From assembly GCA_025602905.1 (NCBI GenBank), contig JAHLKI010000077.1:1-31225 (forward strand): a stretch of DNA of 31,225 nt. Reading direction: 5' to 3'. Position 1 is the first letter of the stretch, and each line of letters begins with the position of its first letter. This DNA comes from Phlyctochytrium arcticum. Its lineage: Eukaryota > Chytridiomycota > Chytridiomycetes > Chytridiales > Chytridiaceae. The translations under genes were made by a program, and so were the position numbers. Below are positions 19,127 to 29,948 of the stretch, one piece after another. The notes below the pieces were generated by a model. The model was not told where the DNA came from. It saw nothing but the letters and a program-made list of their open reading frames with translations, and ran no database searches.

Positions 19127-21824
19127 TCAAGTTGGTCGGTGGGGTACGGACTGCGAAGGGGACGGGGCGGTCGGGGTGTTGGTGTTGTTGTTAAGTCCCT
19201 CGAGATCGGTTTCGCTGGCGGTTCGGTGCATGAATGCGCGCGGGTCAGAGGATCGGAGATCGGTCATGGACTGGTGGTGGGCGTAAGAAAGGCGGGGGGA
19301 AAGACGGAGGTGGGAGGGGACTGGAGGGACGATACTGTCCCTTGGTGCGTTATTGGCCGACGAAGGGTTCTGGAACATCCAATTGGGGGTTGCGGGTTGG
19401 GACTGTTGGGTCATTTGGGGGGTGCTGAGGGGAGAAGAGGGAGGGGAGCGGCCCGCTTGTTGTTGCTGGTTGGAGAGGGAGGAGAGGTTGGTGGCTGACC
19501 AGGAGTTGGAAAGGCCGTTTCCGCTGCCTCCTCGGGCCGAGGACGAAGATGAAAAGGAAGATGCGCGGGAAATCATGTTGGGAAGACTCTGGTTGTTGGC
19601 CAACGCAACATTGGTGCTGCTCGCGCGTCGGGACAAGGCTGCCGAAGAAGCATTGAGAGAAGAGCGAGATGCGGATGCCAGACTGGATCGACTGGCGAAA
19701 CTGGATCGGGATGATAGGATAGACAGGGTTTCGGCGTCGGCGGCCGTCTTTCGGGTCGTTCCCCAGGTGAAATCGTCCAGGCGCCAGCAAGACCAGATCG
19801 GGATGACGATACTGAAAATGGGGAAGCAGAGGACAAACGGAATGTACCAAAAGAGCTGTTCGAAGTGGAGGGTGGCGATGGTGATGACAAGACCGACTGA
19901 GAGGAGGACAAAGGATGTGACCATGGGGAGCACGTAGAGTCCCGCTTCGACGACTGCGCAGAACACCAGGAACAAGAATTGGATGGTGAGGACGGGGGTG
20001 ATTAAGCAGACGCCCAATTCGACCAGCACGACAAAACGAAGGAGTAAACCGCGGATTCCGGAACGGGGGTCGTAGGCCATGACTTCGATATGGTTGTGAA
20101 GCAACGAGTTGGTCCAGCGACGACGTTGATTGAGAAGAATGGGAAGGGAAGTGGGGACCGCCGTGATACATAAAGCCTTGGGGATAAACTCTGTATGCAT
20201 CGTATGGAATTTACGGAGCAAGAGAGTGGACAGGAATCGATCTTCGCCAATTTTGTAGAGATTGCAGCGGTGCATGGTCATTTCAAAGGGTTCGCCCGTG
20301 TACGGATTGCTGCCGTTGTACATGGCAATAATGAAATCGTCGCAGAGACGGGGTTCCCAGACTCCGGTAGAGGGATTCTTTTGCTTGATACGGTAGACGG
20401 CAAAACAACCCGACAAGACTAAAATCTCACCGAGAAGGGACTCGAAGGATTTGAGGAAACGATGCGTGATAAAGTATTCGTAGACTTGAGCGGCGGCGGT
20501 GATGGATTCCCATTTGTTTTCGACGGCGGTTTCGCCCGTGGTTCCCAGAATGTTTTGGTTCTTCTCCAGCAGTGTGATTTGGCGAGAGAGACCGTCGGGC
20601 AACACGAATGTATCGGCATCGGTCAACAAAAAGTATTCATAATCGGCGGGGTCAAGTCCAAGTTGGAGGTAATGCCGTTCAAGTTCCAAGTCGAGAGCGG
20701 ACCATTTGTCGCGACGGTTGGGCCAAAAGTTGACGGAACGGAGAAACTTCATGATAATCAGTTGGGAATCACGCTTACTTCGGTTCCCGAGGCGCGAGAG
20801 ATCCGTGTCGTGCAAACCGACTTTGACGACAACAATGTACGGGACACTGCAGTTTTCGGTTTCGTGCCATCCCGAGTAGACTTGGGCACCGTTCATGCGA
20901 AGGTCGCCGTGGCCAGTGGAGGGGTACGTAACGGGCTCGGGTTCATCGCCTTCCCAGTAGAGGACATCGTGGAGAAGGATATCAGGGGTCGTCATTTTCT
21001 GATTCTTGCCGACAATGAGACCGTCCATAACGAGGAACAAGAGCTTTTTCGTCAGGGTATTCGAGGTCAGCCACAGAGTCGACCGTCTTTTGCAAGACTT
21101 CCTTGGTTTCCGAGTAACAGGGGACATGCAGAATAACTCCTTTTTGGATCTTGTCGTCGGCAGGGTACGATCGGAATTGGGTGTAAGCAGCGGCAATAAC
21201 AATGACAATCAGGACGACGGCCGAGATGAGGGTCAAGCCGAGGATGATCCAGGAGTAGACGATACAGCCGGTTGCGGGTGGGTAGAGTGCTCGCAGGTAC
21301 TGAGCTTTGGCCCGGGAAGCAGGAGCGATGAGCATTTCTGGGGTGTAAATGTTGGGATCGGTACACCAAAAGACGGGAATGTAGAGGACGATAAATAGAC
21401 CGACGACCGCAATGATGAGTAGAATCACACAGACTGCCACCTTTTCTCTCCTACAAAGGTTTCGCAATGTTAGGTACGCGGGCTCCTTTTGACGGACATC
21501 TCTTTAAAGTAAACATACCAGGCGATACGGGCTTCGGGCAGAGGGTAGTTCTTTTTGAGCAGAAACTCGGGAACCCAGAACGTCAAGACCTTAGTAATCA
21601 TCATCCACGCACTGTACCATCTGTTCAAGATATATTCCGAAAATCAGTACACTGTTTTGACAGCGGTAAGAATACTACAAACCAAGTACTTACGCATGGG
21701 AGGATTCGGGCCAGACCATGCGCCGGCGACGACGACCGGTGCCAGTTCCTTCAGTGCCGTCGGCGGCCCTTGATTGACCCAAAGGCGATGGGACGCTAGG
21801 TTGGGTGTTTGTTGCGGGCATCAT
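19127..21824 (-). CDS. Chitin synthase, class IV/Chs3-like (division 2), one frame break
   Basis: Polymerises UDP-GlcNAc to chitin at the plasma membrane. Exons: 21824-21694 (start MMPATNTQPSV), 21620-21519 and 21450-19127; introns of 73 and 68 nt. About 851 residues. N-terminus: WMMITKVLTFWVPEFLLKKN, then AWREKVAVCVIL (first membrane helix), IVYSWIILGLTLISAVVLIV (another). Catalytic part: TDADTF (about 354-359), VLSGCFAVYR, GEDRFLSTLLL (about 479-489) and QRRRWTNSLLHN (about 519-530), followed by several membrane helices. WRLDDFTWGTTRK (about 633-645) is the WRxDDFxWGxTR mark of class IV-type enzymes. The C-tail is Ser/Gln-rich. No myosin motor. One extra A in an A5 run (plus-strand T run 21045-21049) breaks the frame after EYPDE; with A4 the sequence continues KLLFLVMDGLIVGK. 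A sequence error is likely. Confidence 0.92.
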
Positions 21825-23926
21825 GGTTGCTAGTGGTATATTTCAGATGTGTTCCGGGAGTGAAGGTTGAAGTATAGATGGAGTGTTCGTAGGTATAAGA
21901 GAAAGTATCAGCAACACTTTCTCCTAATTGCCTTGATGCTGATGCTGGCTTGATGCGCAACGACAGCAAGAACGAACGATGCTGAACAAAAATGTCACAC
22001 CTATGGTCTGCTAAAAGTGCTCTAGATAAAAAAAAAACTGCAAAAAAAAAATGTAGCTGTTTCCTCGGTGCTGGGTTTCGGATTGGGCTGTTGCTGTGCT
22101 ATTGCGCTTGTGCGCGGGTTGTTATATCCAACCTCAATGTCCGCCACCGCCGGCGTACCGAGCCAGCGAGCCACTGCTGGAAATATTTTTCGGTTTCAAG
22201 ATTTTTAGAACACATTCATTTTGGAGAAGATCGTGTGTGGGTAAAAGTGTGTAGTGATTTTCAAAGGCATTCCTAAAACTTTTGTATGTAGGGATTCCAG
22301 TTTGAACATAAAGAAGAATCTCAGAGTCAAGCCTCGAGTCTGCTATACTCGAGTAACTGAGCCGGCGGATCGGAGTTACAACGTGGAACGGGATTCCATG
22401 AACCGAACAGCGCCAGAGCTCCCCCATCCGTTCCATTTCCATCAAGCCAATTCATTTGACAGGTCTGAACTTGATCCTGCTTGAGCTATGCTTTGCTCAC
22501 TGTTGATCCAAGTATAATGGTCATGTTGATCCAGTGGTGGATTGAAGTTGCCTTGGGTCGGGGCGGAAAAGGATCGGCCGCCGCCAAGACCCAAAAGGAA
22601 GTTAACACTAAATTTAAGCTTAACGGTTATTGGCACGGGAAAATGACTTGGAACTTTTTGCTCGCGACGGAAAAGAGAATGACTTGGGAAAAAGTCTGTG
22701 CAAAGAATGAGGAATGTTCTTGTTCTGAAGCTGTTTCAGGAATTGCTGGGCAGAATTGTTCGTCGGGACTTTCTCTTCTCTGCATGTATGAATCAAAATC
22801 CCTTATTACAAGGCCGCGGTTTCCTGATGAGACTGCGACTGCAAAATAAAAGCTCGCGCTGAACATGAACGCTGTGATATGATAGCGAGTGCGGTCAAAT
22901 TGAATGTAGAAGACAATCGCGGTTGTCAAATCTTTCTTCGACAACATGAAGCTTTGCTCCCCCGAACACATTCATTGTCTGGTCAAAGCTTGCTAACTCA
23001 TGCAGATCAAACTGATGAGACAAAGACTTTCTCATACATCAATATCAATGATTCAATTGCCGCGTTCGACGTTGAGGCTACCAACAACGAGGGAAATCAC
23101 TGCATGTATATGTACTCGAGTACTCGAGTAGCTGCCTCCTATACTCGAGTATCATATGCTAATGTTAGAAAGAGTTAACCTAAAAAACTAGGATACGGTT
23201 GCAAGAATTGACATGTAATTTTTCCTGGGCACAGAACAAAGATCCCGTTTGTGCAAGGAATACACGACGCAGAGCCTTCCGATCCAGAAGTTTCGCGAAT
23301 GGAAATACTCTTCTTGGTGAAAGTTGACCCTTGGAGGAATGTCGAAACGAAATGCTGCAACTCACTCCTGGCTGGCCGGTCCGTCGCCCAAGAGCCCAAA
23401 CCACGGCCAAACCAAGGCTCCGTCTACGGGCACCGTCGTGAAACCGTCCGAAAACCACAGCGCCATCGATGGGCATTGGGCTCCATCAGATACAAAAAAA
23501 AAAAAAAGCTTTGAAAGAATCCTGGTTGCTACCCAACTTTAAAAACTCCGACTCTTTGACAGAGAAAACCTCACAAACATGAAGCAACTTGAATCATGTT
23601 CAAGCTCCTGCATAAGAAATAAATGCAACCAATGGCGAGCGACAATAGTCAAACAATCGCGCGAAATCTAGGAAATTTAGCCAGGTCTTTCGCCGTCGCG
23701 GCAAGACGTCGAAATCCGAAACGACTTTCATGAAGACGCCGCCGCTGTAGAAATATATAGACTGACCGCTCAAGGCTGAATGCAAAGATATGACTTTTTG
23801 CGTTTTTCGAGGACATCGTCCCCCCCGAACTCATAAGGTTGGGCCATTTCCCTTCTCCCTTTTCAAGTCCAAATATTTTTTCCAGTTATTCTTCCCACAA
23901 GTAACTGGACATTGGACATATCCATC
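21825..23926. other. Long intergenic region with TACTCGAGTA palindromes
   Basis: It holds the chitin synthase promoter (right of 21824) and the chitin deacetylase promoter (left of 23927). The palindrome TACTCGAGTA occurs at 22346-22355, 23113-23122, 23121-23130 and 23142-23151. An A14 run is near 23495. Short open frames on both strands lack recognisable motifs, and I call no gene. Confidence 0.6.
23753..23759 (+). promoter_or_regulatory. Putative TATA box of chitin deacetylase
   Basis: TATATAG in GAAATATATAGACTG, about 170 bp upstream of the ATG at 23927. A CT-rich stretch follows at about 23850-23870. Confidence 0.4.
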
Positions 23927-26044
23927 ATGACTGTGACAACTAGTAGAACCAAGGCGTTGACCGCCGCGGCTGCCATAACCCTGGTTTCCCTCCTTCTCGC
24001 TGCCCGCCCTACAACCGCCGCTGTCATTGGCATCCCCAACTTTAGCCTGACCGGCCCCGCCCGCATCATCTCCCGCCTGGCCGTCAACATTGGTGCCAAC
24101 CAACAGTGTGGAGCCGCTTTCGGGACCTGTGCTACTGGTCTCTGCTGCTCTGAATGGGGGGTGAGTTTTTGGTCATGTCTTTGGGGGGTATTTAAACTGA
24201 TTCATCCTCCGTATTCATAGTACTGCGGAGCATCGTCGGACCATTGTGGTGGAAACTGTCAGTCGTCTTACGGATCTTGTTCGGCTTCTAACGGGGGTGG
24301 ATCGCTGCCCGTCGTTGGAGGCGACACGCGCTGTGGTGCTGGAGTTGCAACCTGTCAAGCTGGATTATGCTGTTCCCAATACGGAGTCTGTGGTCCTCAC
24401 GCCAACGACCCGGTCCGCGGCTCGTACTGCTCGGCAGGATGCCAGTCGACTTTCGGTGATTGCGACAGTGGATCATCCCCGTCTGCTACATCCTCGGCAG
24501 CACCCACATCTACTCCCACCAATGGTCTTCTACCCGTCGTAGGAGGTGATACGCGCTGTGGAGCGGGTGTTGCAACTTGTCAAGCTGGTCTTTGCTGTTC
24601 CCAGTACGGAGTCTGTGGCCCCCATGCAAGCGACCCCGTCCGAGGATCATACTGTTCTGCAGGATGCCAGTCGGCTTTCGGCGACTGTGACGGAACACCT
24701 ACCTCCCCGGCTACCCCATCATCGACCCCAACCGGAGGATTGCCCGTTGTAGGAGGAGACACCCGTTGCGGTGCTGGCGTTGCTACGTGCCAGGCCGGTC
24801 TGTGCTGTTCTCAATACGGAGTCTGCGGTCCTCACACCAATGACCCTGTTCGAGGATCTTACTGCGCTGCCGGATGTCAACCTCTATTTGGTGACTGTGA
24901 TGGGTCTGCTACCTCCCCCGCCACGCCCACGGCCACCCCTACAGGAGTCCTCCCCGTTGTTGGTCCCGATACCCGCTGTGGTCCTGGTGTCGCCACGTGT
25001 CAACCAGGCGTTTGCTGCTCCCAGTACGGTGTTTGCGGTCCGCACGCTGCCGACCCCGTCCGAGGATCTTACTGCGCTGCCGGATGCCAACCTCTCTTTG
25101 GTGACTGCGATAGCACCGCAACGTCAACCTCTGCCGCCACGCCCTCCGCAACCCCCGGAACACTCCGCAACCTCGACCAATCCTGTGGTGCCGGCATCGG
25201 TGCATGCGGATACGGCGCTTGCTGTGGCCCCGCTGGAACCTGCGGCTACACATCCGACTACTGCTCGGCCGGCTGCCGCGCCGGCTTCGGAAACTGCAAC
25301 AACGCCGAAATCCAACCCATCTACACTTGCCAGACCTCCAACGGATTCCTGCTCACCTATGATGACGGTCCGGCCGTTCTCACCGACGGTCTCCTCGATT
25401 TCCTCCGTGCCCAAAACGTCAAAGCAACCTTTTTCATGAACGGCAAAAACTACAAACAATACTTTTCTAACGGTCAAATCGGAACCGCTTTTGGAATCTT
25501 GGCCAAGGCTGATACGGTCCGTCAAGCCGACGCCGATGGTCACCAGCTCTGTATGCACGGGTTCACCCACACTGCCGCGTCCACCACCTCCGAAGGAAAC
25601 TTTACTTACGAAGTCACTGAACTCTCCCGCGTCTTTGCAACCGTCCTCGGAAAAGTTCCCACCTGCTACCGTTTCCCCTACGGCGATTTCCAGTCCAAAC
25701 ATCTCAAAATCCTCGGCGGCATGGGTATCACCCCTATCCTCTGGGACACAGACAACCGAGACTGGGAAGGCGGTGCCCCCGCCGACAACGTTCTGGAACT
25801 CGAGCGAGCCGCCCCCGCCCCTGGTCCCGTATCCCATATCGTCCTCAACCACGATGTCGCAGTCAACACGGCCGATTTCCGACCCTCGTACGTGGGAACC
25901 AACCTGGCGACTCTCTCCGTCCAATACCTTAAATCCAAAAACTTTAATTTCTTGACCGCCGCCGATTGTGGATTGGGAAGCTTGTACCGGGCTCCTACCC
26001 CTAATGATTTGGTCTGCCGCCCAGAAGGCTGTTTTGAAGCTTGA
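23927..26044 (+). CDS. Secreted chitin deacetylase with six CBM18 domains
   Basis: Removes acetyl groups from chitin, giving chitosan, outside the cell. Exons 23927-24160 and 24221-26044; the 60-nt intron cuts the first CBM18 between CSEWG and YCGASS. 685 residues, intact. Signal peptide at about 1-36 (AITLVSLLLAARPTTAA). CBM18-1 has QQCGAAFGTCATGLCC. Four near-identical modules follow (DTRCGAGVATCQAGLCCSQY type), beginning at DNA 24323, 24548, 24758 and 24968. A sixth, divergent CBM18 has DQSCGAGIGACGYGACC. Ser/Thr/Pro linkers separate them. NodB polysaccharide deacetylase domain: motif 1 TYDDGP (about 456-461), motif 2 HGFTH (524-528), motif 3 RFPYGD (about 562-567), motif 4 WDTDNRDW (about 586-593), motif 5 LNHD (about 621-623). 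Catalytic base and metal ligands are all present. No membrane anchor or GPI signal is obvious; it ends CRPEGCFEA. The neighbouring chitin synthase supplies the substrate polymer. Confidence 0.95.
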
Positions 26045-26339
26045 GAGGAATGGTTTTTTATTCATTTAGTCATTTATTCTTTTACTGTCACTTTCACTCA
26101 CGTACTGCAACTATTTTATCTTACATTCTGTTACTTTCTCGTACAAACTCACAAATACATACAAAGTGCATCGCTTATATGGGTCTTGTTCACAATCGTA
26201 TTGGGCGTCTAATATGAAATTGTCTCAAGTGGATGTGAAATTAAAACTCTATTAGGAGATTATGAGGAGCGGCATTAAAGTTGACTACTGTATGTGATAA
26301 ATTCTATGTGTGCAGGAGAAGGGAGCATCTATCTAAATT

Positions 26340-27479
26340 CTAGTACGCTTGTTGCTTGTTGACATAAGGAGCATCGGTAAGACCGTTGGGTGAACCTGGG
26401 AGGGCACCAGTCTTGACTCGCTCGTTCTTCAAGTCAACCAGATCCTTTTGCAGGCGGAAAATTCCCTTGAAGACGTGCTCACCAGTCAGCTCAAATTCAG
26501 ATGGCTTCCAGCCGGTAACAAAGGGAAGCTCCTCCTTCATGAAGAAATGCGACAATCGCTCCGTGCTAACGACGCCCGTCTTTTCAGTTTGCCCAGGCAC
26601 AGGATCCGACAAGAGGAGTAATGGGATACCGGCCTGATCAACAGCGAGAAACTTTTTGGATGCAGTGGCGACAGTGTCTTCGTGGTTGCCTTGCAGTGGG
26701 GGTGCGCCCCATTTCTCGGATTGGTATTCGCGGAGGAGACGGGCTTGCGCCATGCTTTTGTACGAAAGAGTAGCGACACCGTCAACCGTCTCGCTCAAAG
26801 CCATAAGTTGCTCGACCAGGGATGCATTGCGGCGAGTGAAATGGTCACCCCATCCTTTGTCGTTACCGTGCTGAATACCGTTGTAAAAGTTAATGTCGTT
26901 GAGGTCGACGATGACGGGGTCTTGGGCCTTGACGGTTTCGATGGTGGTTTGGGCGACGACCCACCAGAATTTCCATTCGAGGTTGAGGTAGGTCTTGAGG
27001 GTGTCGGCAAAGTCCCAGGCAGTGAGGTTGCGGCCGTCGCGTGGGAGCATGCCGTGGTTGGCCAGAGTGTTGAGCATGGGGCAGGGAGCACGGACACTCT
27101 TGCCGGTTACCTAGTCCGCCTCGGGATCTTGCCACGGGTGGTCCTTCTGAAGTTTCTTGGGGTCGGTGGTTGTGGGCGGCAAGGCCCATGTAGGACCAGG
27201 AGGTGCTTCTTTGGTGGTTGGTTTCTTGCCGTAGGCGGGGATGTTGTGGGCATTGTCGCCCCACCAGTAGCGTTGCGCCTCAAAGCTGGGATCGTTCTTG
27301 TCGGGTGCTTGGCCAGCGGCGTCTCGGCGAATATGCGCCTGGCGAACAGTGTTTCCCCGCAGGTTCTTGATGGCAAAGGCCTGTGGATCCGACGACTGGT
27401 CAAAGTTGGCCCACGCGTTCGCGTTGGCGATGAGGAGGGTGGCCAGTGCCGCGGCAGACAAAAGGTTGAGGGAAGGCAT
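26340..27479 (-). CDS. Secreted heme-thiolate peroxidase (peroxidase family 2), internal TAG
   Basis: Related to chloroperoxidases and unspecific peroxygenases. ATG at 27477-27479 starts a signal peptide (MPSLNLLSAAALATLLIANA). The N-terminal part ends KKLQKDHPWQDPEAD, then an in-frame TAG (27111-27113, codon 123), then VTGKSVRAPCPMLNTLANHG and MLPRDGRNLTAWDFADTL. APCPMLNTLANHG is the family signature; Cys133 would ligate the heme iron. Downstream are DLNDINFYN, GIQHGND, MAQARLLREYQSEKWG and MKEELPFVTGW, which match the family order. Where relatives usually have a Glu-His-Asp (EHD) motif, this protein appears to read IQHGND, so the Glu may be replaced by Gln. It ends at TAG 26340-26342; length about 379 codons. 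No intron borders remove the internal stop. It may be a nonsense mutation (Gln or Tyr codon), readthrough or an error. Confidence 0.8.
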
Positions 27480-27530
27480 GTTGGGGGATGATGGGGATGA
27501 GATGACTTGAGGAGGAGTGTGACGTTCCTG

Positions 27531-27540
27531 CTCTTTTATG
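27531..27540 (-). promoter_or_regulatory. Putative TATA-like box of peroxidase gene
   Basis: CATAAAAGAG on the minus strand, about 55-60 bp upstream of the ATG at 27479. A second candidate (TATATAG, 27659-27665) lies about 180 bp upstream and could instead belong to the flanking retroelement. Confidence 0.35.
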
Positions 27541-27665
27541 GAGTTGCCAAAGACCCGACTTCCATCTTGCCGAGAAAACGGCCGTTTGCTCCTGAATACC
27601 ATTTCGGAGTATGCAACTCCCCGAACGACCCCAACCTTTTCGTTGTTTCCCGTCACTGTCTATAT

Positions 27666-28008
27666 AGAATATTTGAATAATGCGGTGGAATTGCTCCGGT
27701 TTTTCCTGCCGTGGCCTAAGTACTGTCCAAGGCATTGCTGGTGTCTTGGTTGTGGCTTAGCTGTAGCTAGATCCCGTGCATATGCGCCACATCACACCCT
27801 ACTTGTACACCAGTCCTGTATTCCCTTTAGTCCCGTAGCTTTATAATACACATCTTTAGTCTACTCACTTCCAAGGCAAGAAGATTACCTTCGACGTCCG
27901 ACCTCTCCGGTCTGTTGCAGACCATCCTCCATTTCTACTTGCGTCACGTCCAGACGCGTTCGGACATCTTGAAGATCGTTTCCTTGCGATCTACGCCCGA
28001 CGACCACA
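27666..28008 (+). other. Leader of Ty3/gypsy element; possible LTR not delimited
   Basis: Sequence between the peroxidase promoter and Gag. A 5' LTR and primer-binding site should lie here if the element is full length. I cannot find a clear LTR end or a tRNA-complementary site, and the partner LTR is outside the window. Confidence 0.35.
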
Positions 28009-29948
28009 ATGACCACGCCCACTCTCGAACAGATCCAGCAACTGTTCCAGGAAAACTTTGCACCTATTCGCCAAGAAATATCCAGTCTGAACCAGCAACT
28101 GGACTCCGTTCGCGGTGACCTGATCAACGTTCAAGATCGCGTCACAACCGTACAAAGCGAACTCACGCAGCAGAGTGCCCGCGACACTTCAACTCGACTC
28201 CCTCCGAATGCAGCCCCCCTTAACGACAACCCCGACTTCGAAGGAGGGCCTGCCCTTACGGGTACAGGTCGATACTTCCGCTGTTGGCCATTCAAAGGCC
28301 TCGCCGGCGAAGACGTTGAAAACTGGTTACTGTCTGTAGACATGGCATTCCGTAAAGATCGGACCTCCCCTAGCGAACGAATCAATGTGATAGCTGATGC
28401 TCTTGATGGCATTGCTCGTACATGGTACTTGACGAAACTGCGACAACGCAACGCTTATATGGAACAGCGCAACTTTACTATCGACACGCTTCCACTCCAC
28501 GAGCGGGTCGCCATCTCTTGTACTCAAAACGATCCAATGATCATCGATTGGGACACTTTTGTTCGCGCCTTCAAGCAACGCTTTTTACGAGTCAATCACA
28601 ACGAACACATTTTCGAAGCCATGATGACCCTGAAGCACCAGTTTGGCCAAATTGAAGATTACATTCACAAATGGACGGCTTTAGAAGGACAGATTTCTAA
28701 CTTTCCCATTGACCAGAAACTCTATCTGTTTAAACGTAATCTTCATCCAAACATTCGCCCTGCGGTCGACCAACGCGATCCCAAGACCATGAGCGACGCC
28801 ATCCACTTCGCCCAGTTGGCCGAGTTCTCACTCAACCCTCCACACAACCGGGCTCCACTTATCCCGACCATTCATACATCGCGTACTCGTACCTTCCTCT
28901 TGGGCGTGACAAGAACGTTTCCGCTCCAGTGTATGAGCCGCTCGCGCAATCTGCGCCCCATCCCACATCGCTCGATCCCATGGAGCTCGACAGGCTGGCA
29001 CTACACTACCACCGCCAGGAGCATCAGGAGCACCAGGAACATCTGTCCAGCACCCCGCGTGATATTCCCGAGCCCGTGCCCGAAAGCCTAAATGCTATAC
29101 GTGATTCCGGTCCCAATCGGGAACTTTGTTGGCACTGTCAGAAACCTGGTCACAAAATGTTTGAATGTCGCAAACGCCGTAAGGACATCCAGGCTGGCAA
29201 GCTTAAGCCGTGGACACGCAAAACCGGAAAATTTCAACCCAGGCTGCACTACATGCTGGAAGAGGCTGGCGATTCGGACGACGACGATGCGGGACTATCT
29301 TACTTGCGTTACGATGAAGTTCATCAACGCGTGGTGAACGTTTCTGATCCCGTTTTCCTGACCACATCTTCAGAGGCTGACAATACTGAAATCGCTGCCC
29401 GGGGTACCCTCAACTCCTTGCTTCCCGATACTCAACCTTTTGCAGATGGTCGATCAACAGATAATTCTCCCAATATTGGCGCACCCGACTCTACCGAGTG
29501 CTTGCAAGTCATCTCCCGTTCTACAAGCAAGTCCCCACGCATTACCTTTGTTGGCACTATTGCCTGTGAGTCTGCTCCGGACCAGCAAACGCCTTGCCAA
29601 TTCTTCCTGGACAGCGGAGCGACCCATTGCTTTGTCTCGGAGCATTTTGCCCAACTCCACGACATCCCCATAGCCATGACTACCGGTACAGTTACTCTCG
29701 GAGATGAGCGCACGACGAAATCATTAGGTAAAGCGGTCCTTAACATTTCTTTTGCGGGTTTCTCGGACTGCATCACGGCCACGGTCCTGCCATTTCAGCA
29801 CGCTGATGTTATACTTGGCCTCGATTGGTCTAAGCGCAATTCCGTGACCACCAAGCATCAGCCTGATCAGGATGTTATTGGTGGCCCGACGCTCGTACGA
29901 ACCACTTGCACACCACACAATCGTCATTCCTACTACTTCAGCGACTGA
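28009..29948 (+). mobile_element. Ty3/gypsy element: Gag with zinc knuckle, then aspartic protease
   Basis: ATG at 28009 opens Gag. An N-terminal coiled coil (LEQIQQLFQENFAPIRQEI, SSLNQQLDSVRGDLINVQ) is followed by the capsid region (DVENWLLSVDMAFRK, AFKQRFLRVNHNEHIFEAM, LFKRNLHPNIRPAV). The frame is lost at a CCC run (28863-28865), where CCCC would continue into SYIAYSYLPLGRDKNVSAP. In the new frame come the CCHC zinc knuckle CWHCQKPGHKMFEC (about 29128-29169) and the retropepsin active site FFLDSGATHCFVSEHF. The protease flap-like LGDERTTKSLGKAVLNI and VILGLDWSKRN follow. A TGA (29946-29948) stops this frame shortly after the protease. The element lies divergent from the peroxidase gene, with Gag starting 530 bp from its ATG. 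Confidence 0.88.

Noticed and set aside
22481..23514. Short open frames between the chitin genes on both strands
   Set aside because: No motif, no consistent start context, and composition like the surrounding non-coding DNA.
25124..26065. 313-codon minus-strand frame opposite the chitin deacetylase
   Set aside because: Antisense shadow; the plus strand has a full set of NodB and CBM18 motifs.
8193..27113. Nuclear reassignment of UAG to glutamine, suggested by several in-frame TAG codons and few genes ending in TAG
   Set aside because: The same decayed gene also has in-frame TAA (16427) and TGA (17738), and the peroxidase seems to end naturally in TAG. The long conserved host genes contain no in-frame TAG. 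C-to-T decay explains the set better. A search for a tRNA-Gln with CUA anticodon would settle it.
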